Source: Cornus controversa
Taxonomy: Eukaryota; Streptophyta; Magnoliopsida; Cornales; Cornaceae
Assembly: GCA_026545225.1 (NCBI GenBank)
Contig: CM048849.1
Coordinates: 47,847,836 to 47,911,835 of the forward strand
Length of the DNA stretch: 64,000 nucleotides
Direction of reading: 5' to 3'
Part shown: piece by piece, positions 56,582 to 64,000 of the stretch
Position numbering within the stretch: the first letter of the stretch is position 1
Layout of the letters: the number at the start of each line of letters is the position of its first letter
Position numbers and translations under genes: made by a program
Notes under the pieces: generated by a model
What the model saw: only the letters and a program-made list of their open reading frames with translations
Database searches by the model: none
Told to the model about the DNA's origin: nothing

Positions 56582-57287
56582 GTTAAAGTGCATAAACCCC
56601 AAACAACCCCCCCCCCCCCCCCCCCCCCCTAAATTCAAAAATGTGTAAAAAAAAATTTCTCTTCATGTTAAATTTGTACTCCCGTAATTTGTATTTTGTT
56701 TTCTGGGCTAAAAACACTTTTTATGTTTTAATTTTATCCTTTTACCTAATTTCTTAATATTTCCAACAATACCAATTTTATTCTTTTTATATAGTTTTTT
56801 AAAAATATTAATTTAATTATAAATAAAATATTCTTGTTTTATTATCATTTCGTGGCCGAGCAAAAATTTTAAAAAAAATCTTCATTCTTTTTAAATTATT
56901 AATTTTTTGACAAAACAAGAAAAAAATCTTCACTATTAAAAAAAAACATTTGGCATTGTTTAAAAAACGACGTTTTTTTTAACAATGCCAAAAAAAAATT
57001 AACAACAATGAAGAATTTTTTTTTTCTTGGCTACGAAATGATAATAAAACAAGAATATTTTATTTATAATTAAATTAATATTTTTAAAAAGTAAATAAAA
57101 AGAATAAAATTGCTATTGTTGAAAATATTAAGAAATTAGGTAGAAGGGTAAAATTGAAACTTAAAAAGTATTTTTAGTCCAAAAAAGTTAATTTCCACGA
57201 AATACAAATTATAAAAATGCAAAATGAACATGAATAAGTTTTTTTACACATTTTTAAAACTTGAGATAGAGTTTTATGCACTGAACA
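56582..57287. mobile_element. Near-palindromic 700-bp fold-back element
   Basis: Left GTTAAAGTGCATAAAC and right (minus strand) GTTCAGTGCATAAAAC begin two arms of about 330 bp that pair through GGCTAAAAACAC, CCTAATTTCTTAATATTT, TAAATAAAATATTCTTG and TTTTATTATCATTTCGT up to the centre (TTTGGCATTGTT...AACAATGCCAAA, about 56950-56992). A run of 23 C (56607-56629) interrupts the left arm only. There is no transposase, and I found no convincing target duplication. Confidence 0.75.
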
Positions 57288-59690
57288 ACATTATGAGACT
57301 GGTCAGGTGAGTAGGCCCAAACAACAAATAATTGTGTTGTCTAGTATTTTTTCTTTCCTACTCTCTCTTTTCTTTATACTTTTTCTCTCTTTTTCATGCC
57401 TTTTACTTTTGTTTGGAACAAACAAATATATTTTATACAATTAATTGTTTGGTATATAACACCATTCAATCAATATATTAATAAAATAAAAACAAATGTG
57501 GCTCGCACCATACTGTGCAATTAAATTGGCCACATTTTGTAATTAGCCATGTTAACATTTTTGACAAGGCTAGCCAACAACATTGGCATTACTAGCCAGT
57601 ATAACTAGACTATACCGGCTACTGTTAGGGCAATCGGGTCATATATATGGTCAGCTAGCCATGAATATAGCGAGCAAATGTGTGTTGGTATGGGCCAACC
57701 CCTGTGTTTAGGCTAAATCTCTAGCCACATAGAATCATAAATCCGCAAGCCTTAAGTTTAATTCTCAAAAGATACAACAATATTATGTTTAAATGATATG
57801 ATTGATTTGCGTGTGATTGCAGATATCGAAATTTACTTTTGAATCATAATTCCAAAAGGACATGTGATTGAAAGAGTTCCTCGTCTCTAAAAAATACTAT
57901 TATTTAAACGATAATATTGATTGAAATAGTGGTGTCAACAAAGAACACTGTTTCAAACAATAGTTATTTTCAACAGAAAATGATCATCTTCATCCAAATT
58001 TTTTCTCTTGAATTTCGCAGACCTCAATTTTTTAGTTCAAAATCAATTACCTCATCATCTTGTTCAATTTTAGTACCTACCAATTCCGTTGTAATATAAA
58101 TTTTAAATTTAAATTTAACAAAATGATGACGTAATTAAATCTAAACCATAGTATTAAAGTCGGAGTTTAAGAGAGATTTAACTGAAAATTATATTGTCTA
58201 CCGTGGTTTGTCAACCTACTATTTGAATCAAAAGTGGTTTCTTATATTTTATTTCCAAATATATTAGCTATACGGGATGACATGCATGTCTTCTTAAATT
58301 AAGCATCATGATGATGCATTCTCACATAAGGTCTGTACATATTTAATTAAATAATTGTGAGCCACAAAAAATTTGAATTTATGATACGAAAGACTTTTTT
58401 CACGACAAAAAAATCTATAATGTTGTTGACTTTTTTTCTTTTTGTGCCGTTAAACATAGACAAATTCAAGATATTTGTTTCAGAAAATTAATTAAATGTA
58501 CATAAATTATTTCAATCTTATGCACTAATTTTCTTAACTTCATAATTTCAAATTTTAATGCTCATGAAATAAGAAAAAGAAAAACTTCAAATACTCCGTA
58601 TAATATTTTTTTTCATTATATTTTATGAGTAAATTACGCAGACTTTTTTTTGAAATTTGACTAACTTCACACTACTGTTCATTCTGGAGTCGCGGGGCCC
58701 ACCCAAGTAGTACGATGAAATTTAATGGTTAAATTGTACAATATGAGTCATCAACTCAACAATTATGGTGTACCAAATCATTGTAAACTGTAAAGCCTCT
58801 GTCTCCCTCCAAAACAAGATACTGAAAATTTTGAAATGACAATGCTAACACTAGCTTTTGGTGTTCAATGCTCATAGCTGTATTTCAACCATTATGTCTA
58901 TGTTAATAACAATTAGTGAACCTTCTAAGTTAGAATGCGAATTTTGTACAAACTACGATCATAATTTACCGTGTTTGTTAGGACTTTGTACTTCTCCTTT
59001 ACGTGACTTCTTTCATATTTAATTAATGGACAAATCATAAAAAATTATTTTAATGGAATAGTTAAATATTGAGAGTTCGTCACTTTAAGTTATGAAAGAA
59101 CTCTCATGATAGCATTACTTTACTTGTGTATAAATGATGTCAACACCAAAAAGTTTGCAACCAATCTCACTAGAAAAATATTATAAGATATAGCCCCTGA
59201 ATAATACAAATTTGATTTACAAGTCGGTATTATACTGAACTCTATTCTTGTGGTTAAGTTGTGATGTTTGGCTTCATTTTATTGTTGTTTGCATTTAAGG
59301 CCGAGTCATATCATTTTAGGGCCATGAAATGTGTTAGTGGTATACCATATGAGTGATAATACAAGAAGCGAGTGTGTGTTTGTATATATATACATATACG
59401 TATATGTTATTTTATATCTTAAAATAAATCTTTAATTATTCTTTTACTTTATTTAAATATTCTTATCTTTACATTTTGTGTTTTATAGGAGTTGATTTTC
59501 AAATAAGAAGAAAAGTAGCAGAAAAGGCCTAGAAATGATATATATAGCCAAAGATAAACATCAGAAAATTTGTATGAGATATGAAATTCTGTGTAATCTA
59601 TTTCACAAGAGGTCTCAAGTTCAAAACTTTGCAAAATACTTTTTTGTACGACCACGTCTGCAATCCAGAATTCAAATTAAAGATATGGAG
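57288..59690. other. Intergenic AT-rich region
   Basis: No supported gene. The part 58204-58540 belongs to the end of segmental-duplication copy B. Frames such as 57917-58099 and 59449-59655 are short and unrecognised. Confidence 0.45.
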
Positions 59691-59692
59691 AT

Positions 59693-59845
59693 CAAATATT
59701 AGATATTTAAATTCAAAATTTTGTATTTTGAATTTTTGTTTTTGAATTTTGTATTTCAAATTTTGTATTTTGAATTTTTGTTTTTGAATTTTGTATTTCA
59801 AATTTTGTATTTTGAATTTTTGTTTTTGAATTTTGTATTTTAAAT
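59693..59845. repeat. Tandem repeat of about 44-46 bp, just over 3 copies
   Basis: TTTTGTATTTTGAATTTTTG, followed by TTTTTGAATTTTGTATTTCA, recurs in register. It explains the low-complexity frame on the opposite strand (59598-59801). Confidence 0.88.
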
Positions 59846-59867
59846 TTTTCCCACCTAAACCATTTCC

Positions 59868-59892
59868 CTTTAACTCTATAAATAGGGGGTCT
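59868..59892 (+). promoter_or_regulatory. TATA-type promoter, possibly of an LTR relic
   Basis: AACTCTATAAATAGGGGGTC is followed 30-60 bases on by a purine-rich leader-like stretch without a coding frame. This TATAAATAGG wording is common in plant LTRs. I could not find TG...CA ends or a target duplication. Confidence 0.4.
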
Positions 59893-61470
59893 TAGGAAAT
59901 GGTGAAGAGAGTGAGAAATGGTAGAAAATTATAGAAAAAAATAGTGTAATTATTTTATTGATTCAATGATGAGTAGTGGTTTCATTTCTATTTGTTTGTT
60001 TTCTATTAATATGCAAGCGTAAACATCCTTCTCAAGGGAATGATGAAGTCACCATGGCTGAAGTATAGGTAAGTTGTTTTATTTTCTTGTCTACTTTTTC
60101 CTCCCAAGAGCATTCTTCTACTCTTCTATTCTGGATTTTATTTTCTAAAATTAGAGGAAGGATTTTTCGTGTTTTCCAAATAATGGTAATTCGAAGAATG
60201 CCTACCTCTGTTTATCTAGCCAATGTGCATCAGATTAAGTAAAGAATGTCTCTCTCATATATAATCAAGTCATTCTTTTTTATTCCATATTTTCCTTCAT
60301 CTTTCCAAGTTCTAATTAGATTGGTGAAGTGTATTGGTTATTGGAGGAAAAACTAAATAAGAATATAAAAAAAAAAATTATTTACATGGATCCATGGTGG
60401 TGAATTCTCTTTCCTTGAGATTTGTCCCATCATTTGATCTAAGACATTTAATATTAGTTTTTATTATTAAATAAAAAATCAGAATTTTATTTTTTAAATA
60501 TTCATTTTTCATCTCAAGAGATTTAGGTTTTGAAGTTTAGACTTGTTACTGATTCTCACTTGAGAGTGGTTCGACCATGCTTACTACTATACAGTTTTTA
60601 GTAAAGTTTTTGCAGGTTTTATTATTTTTTGTACGAAGTGTAGAAAAGCAACGACAAATATCCAATATTCTACATTCGTCAATATGTGTATGTATGTATT
60701 ATCTGAGTGAGTGGACACGTGTGTGTACCACACTATGTATCAAAAATTGACTAATGGTCTGTTTTGTAACCGTCTATATTTAGTGTTTATTGTTTATAAA
60801 AAAAAAAATTTAGGATAACCATGTTTGATAATTTTTATTTTGTTTATAAATTGTCAAAACTTTTTTAAAACAACGTTGTAGCTAAGCCTTTAAATCCTAA
60901 ACACCAAATTGATGTTTTTAAAATGGTGATTATATTAGTTTATGTTTATTAAAAAAAAAACTTTTTTTTCTTTTGTATCTAAAATGGTGATTATATTATT
61001 TTAATTAAAAATTGAAACTAAAAGTGAGAAAACGAAAAGAAAAAAATTATAAAAGACTATTGCTTGATGCAACGATGAAAATATTAGAATTTTAAAGTGT
61101 GGATAGAATTAAAGAACATTAATTGCCTTGAGAGAAAAAAATTGACTAAAAAATGAATAATTACTAATATACTTGATAATAAGAAATAGTTACTTAGGGG
61201 TACCCGTGCTAAAAAATAAACCTTATTTGAGTAAAAAAACAATAAAGTTCCAACCGTCTCCTTGTCAAATAAACAAAATTGGTATTTTGTACTCATGTCA
61301 TTCATTCATTTTCAGTGTTGAATGAGAAATATAAATAAAAAAAATGAAAAGAAAATAGTAACAAAAGAAGTTCAAGAGCAAGAGTATGTCATCCAAATCC
61401 CTTTTCTTGCTCCATACAAATTGGATTATTTTCAACTTTTCCATACTTATATATATTTTGTTCTTGTTGG
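59893..61470. other. Non-coding region after the TATA element
   Basis: No supported gene; AT-rich with several A and T runs (60365, 60795, 60950). It may contain the rest of an LTR relic. Confidence 0.4.
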
Positions 61471-61584
61471 TAGGGGTACACAAAGAATCGGTGGAACCGG
61501 AACCGTAATTGAACCGAACCAAATCATTAGAAACGGTTCTGGTTCCTCCAATAATCGTAAGGAACCGAACCGTGTGCACCCCTA
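61471..61584. mobile_element. Small hAT-type MITE (114 bp)
   Basis: TAGGGGTACACA at the left and TGTGCACCCCTA at the right form terminal inverted repeats. The flanks CTTGTTGG and CAAGTTGG match at 6 of 8 bases. The interior has GGAACCGGAACCG and CGGTTCTGGTTCC words, which pair internally. The plus-strand open frame across it is a by-product. Confidence 0.6.
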
Positions 61585-61934
61585 CAAGTTGGGGCCTTCT
61601 GGGTTGTGAGTCATTCTAATTTTACAGTATAATTTACAGTGTGTAGATATATATGTAACCCAATATTATTAGTTTCTTTTTTATGTATATTTCTTGTTTT
61701 GTTATTACTGTATAGAGTTGTTGTAGCATGAACTTGACTTTTTATTTAGTTTATTGTATTGATTTTTTTTTTAAAAAAGTTAGTTTAAAGTTAGCCAACA
61801 TGTTTTTCTGTTTATGATTTTTAAAATCATGTTTATGGATAAACAAAATCGTAACATAAACACTGTTTATATAAACACTTAAACAATAAAAATTAAATAT
61901 AAATGGTTACTAAACAAACCCTAATTGTTTTTAT

Positions 61935-62055
61935 TAATTTTGATAGATAAGTATAGCCAATGTTGCATTAATTAATAATTTTGATTGAATTTGACGGGTC
62001 AATATTGCCAATGTAGCATTAATTAATGACTTTGACTGAGTTTGATTGGTAGGTA
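61935..62055. repeat. About 55-bp tandem duplication
   Basis: ATAGCCAATGTTGCATTAATTAAT...TTTGATTGAATTTGA and ATTGCCAATGTAGCATTAATTAAT...TTTGACTGAGTTTGA follow one another. Confidence 0.8.
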
Positions 62056-62241
62056 TAAGAGAAATTATTAGGTATTTTAAGGACCAATGCCAATCAAAAC
62101 TTGTCACATAAGCAAAATTTGAAATAAAAATGACATAAAACTCACACACTTGTTTATTGGTTATGTTCTAATTGGCTGGTTTCGGGATTCGGGAGTACTT
62201 AATAATTTATCATAAGTATAGATAATTATAAATAGTGTACT

Positions 62242-62385
62242 GGGAGAAATTATTACACGGTCCGAGACCATTAGTCCCGAGCCAATCAATACATGATGCA
62301 TAATCAATTGTGTAAGATTTATATCACTTTTTGATTACTCATGTTTTGATTGGTCATTGGTCCCGAGACCATGCAATAATTTCTC
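62242..62385. mobile_element. MITE, 144 bp, with GTGTACT flanks
   Basis: GGGAGAAATTATTACACGGTC at the left pairs with CGAGAAATTATTGCATGGTC at the right (minus strand), and pairing continues through GAGCCAATCAATACATGATG. The 7 bases GTGTACT flank it on both sides (62235-62241 and 62386-62392). It would fold into a long hairpin and has no coding content. A 7-8-bp duplication suggests a hAT-type MITE. Confidence 0.7.
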
Positions 62386-62392
62386 GTGTACT

Positions 62393-63920
62393 ATTCTGTG
62401 TATAAACCTATAACACTTGAACCTCTTTACGTGAGGTTTCTGTACTAATCCACTAACTGACCCACAAATTTGTTCCTTATGCCAGCTGGAAGGCAATCAC
62501 TTTCTTCCATTTCTTGAAATCACGGCTCCTTTCGATTTTTCTCGCTCCTCTTACTATTGTTACTGGTGAAAGTCATCCTCACAACATTACTGTTGCTTAT
62601 TTCTAGGGTTAGGGTAAGGGTTGGGGTATTGGTTGAAACTATTATCAACAAAGGTAATGTTGCATGAGTCCTTAGTAGGGGTGGCAAAAGTCGACACAAT
62701 TGACTTGCCAATACGATTCGAACAAAACATAAAGTTGGCAATTTTAGGTTGACCTTAATCATGTTCATATCAATCCGTTTAACTTGTTTAATTAATTGCT
62801 TCATGTTTGTGTTTTGAAATAGTATTAGAATGAATCACAACTTTGAAGAGGAATGAAAATTTTGAAGGAAAATTGTGCATTCCCCTAATTTAATAAAAAA
62901 ACCCTAATTTGACAATAAAGCGTATGAACACTTCAACCAGGTATTAACCATTAACAGCTAAATTTGTAATAAGGAACAAAAATCTGGCATATACCCATTT
63001 TTGATACACTAGAATTCACCAAAACAAAATCTCTCACAGTTTATCCCCAAACACATATGTCAGAACCAATTAGATAGCATTGAACCAAGTTCACCCATTT
63101 ACATAAACAATAATACCAAAAACAATAGACAAAATGGAATAAGTTGATAGAATTATCAAAAATTCATAGACACAAACAGAAGTCTGTCCATTATCTTGGG
63201 TGAGTGAAGACTATAGGCACTGGTATGCCAATGAGAAACCAAACAAATATGCTGAGAGAAACCAAGTGAATCAGGTGATGGGAAGAAGACTTACATAATA
63301 GCTCGTTAGTTGTTCATCATTAGACGAAGAAGAAATCTAATCAGTTAGAGTAATGATCAGTCTAATAGAGGAGTTGATGAAGCAAAACACAAACTCACAA
63401 TGTTTCTTAAGAGAGGAGTTGTATATGCCACGAGTTTTGCACATGACAACATTCTATTTTTCTTTAAACATTAAAAAATGATAGGATAATTGCAACCAGC
63501 AACACCCACAATTAATGTTTACCTTCACCCACCAAAGAAATTTTTCAATATGAAAACAAGTGTAATGTGAATTTTAACATATAAAAGAAAAAAGTTACAT
63601 AAATGATTGTCATTGTAGTGCCGAATTGCTGAATGTGAGAGCCCAATGACTATCTCTAACATCTTGGGGTCATCATTGAGTGCCTTAAATGGCATTATTT
63701 GACCAAAATCAAAGGTTGGGGGAAGTCTAGAACATCAAACCCTTGTAAAATGCACCAAATTAACCGGCCATTATTCAGCCCCACATATGTTAATATAGAG
63801 GGGGAGAGAGAGAGAGTTTGCTCACTTCTGTGCAAGAGATTATTTCGAGGACGTTAGAGAGAAAAGACACTTACTCTGTTGACGTGAACCATCGCAAATT
63901 GACATGGAGGCAGTGAGTCT
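62393..63920. other. Right-hand intergenic region
   Basis: No supported gene. A single hAT-like end (TAGGGGTGGCAAAAGTCG) starts at 62677. 63780-63910 has a GA-rich leader-like stretch (GGGGGAGAGAGAGAG) that might be the start of a gene beyond the window, but no coding exon is visible. Confidence 0.4.
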
Positions 63921-63925
63921 TAGGG

Positions 63926-64000
63926 GTGGCAATTTCCTCCGCCCCGATGGGTTTTCGCCCCACTCCGCTCCTAATGGAGGGGATTTTGTCCGCCCCTAAT
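63926..64000. mobile_element. Truncated end of a hAT-like element at the window edge
   Basis: AGGGGTGGCAATTTCCTCCG, followed by CCCCGATGGG and CCGCCCCTAAT, is a common edge of non-autonomous hAT-like repeats. The other end lies outside the window. Confidence 0.4.

Larger units (their letters stand above)
51684..58540. repeat. Segmental duplication, copy B, expanded by insertions
   Basis: Holds the same blocks as 44762-46185 in the same order. They are separated by a solo LTR (52090-52920), a block with a Myb/SANT-like fragment (about 53015-54460), and a block with a 700-bp hairpin (about 54918-58203). The shared part is about 1.4 kb, against 6.9 kb in total. Confidence 0.8.

Noticed and set aside
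59598-59801. 67-codon KIQKQKFKIQN-type frame
   Set aside because: Translation of the 44-46-bp tandem repeat.

Overview
The window looks like nuclear DNA of a dicot plant. It is AT-rich, its genes are sparse and plant-type (an EXORDIUM family protein, an intronless P-class PPR protein, a DCD-domain protein), and most of the rest is layered plant transposons with readable target-site duplications (TSDs). No organellar or bacterial features were seen. The species cannot be named from the sequence.

Layout. 1-1850: non-coding with a compound microsatellite. 1855-2856 (-): EXORDIUM-like secreted protein. 2960-7870: non-coding with one MITE-like element. 7880-10078 (+): a 732-residue PPR protein. 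10630-17390: one 6.8-kb hAT-type transposon, defined by short terminal inverted repeats and an exact 8-bp TSD (GTTTTAAC). It holds a dead BED/DUF659/hAT transposase (-), a 61-63-bp minisatellite and an open histone H2B-like gene (-). 17400-27790: an old directly repeated host segment, one copy of which is split by a gag-only LTR retrotransposon (17647-22760, TSD TAATC) and by a probable 2.5-kb solo LTR (22972-25512, TSD GCAGG). 28386-29337: a Mutator-like element with about 180-bp inverted repeats and an exact 9-bp TSD. 30879-34777 (-): a three-exon DCD-domain gene of 1232 residues with ten copies of a 41-residue repeat and a C-terminal LDLNL (EAR-type) motif.

35950-64000 has no intact gene that I can support. 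It holds a 1.1-kb fold-back element (42368-43500, TSD ATTTTGTT), a promoter-like block with site II and telo-box motifs (41470-41640), and a Ty3/gypsy integrase remnant (48843-50640) interrupted by a TRIM made of three 250-bp LTRs and two 69-bp internal domains. It also holds a segmental duplication (44762-46185 against 51684-58540). The second copy carries an 831-bp solo LTR (TSD GTGAT), and the first copy still shows the empty site. A Myb/SANT-like fragment, a 700-bp hairpin and several small MITEs follow.

The three clear genes are separate transcription units and do not form a pathway. The most unusual objects are the histone gene inside a DNA transposon, the repeat region of the DCD protein, and the TRIM array nested in the integrase. 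I saw no CRISPR array, operon, rRNA or convincing tRNA gene.
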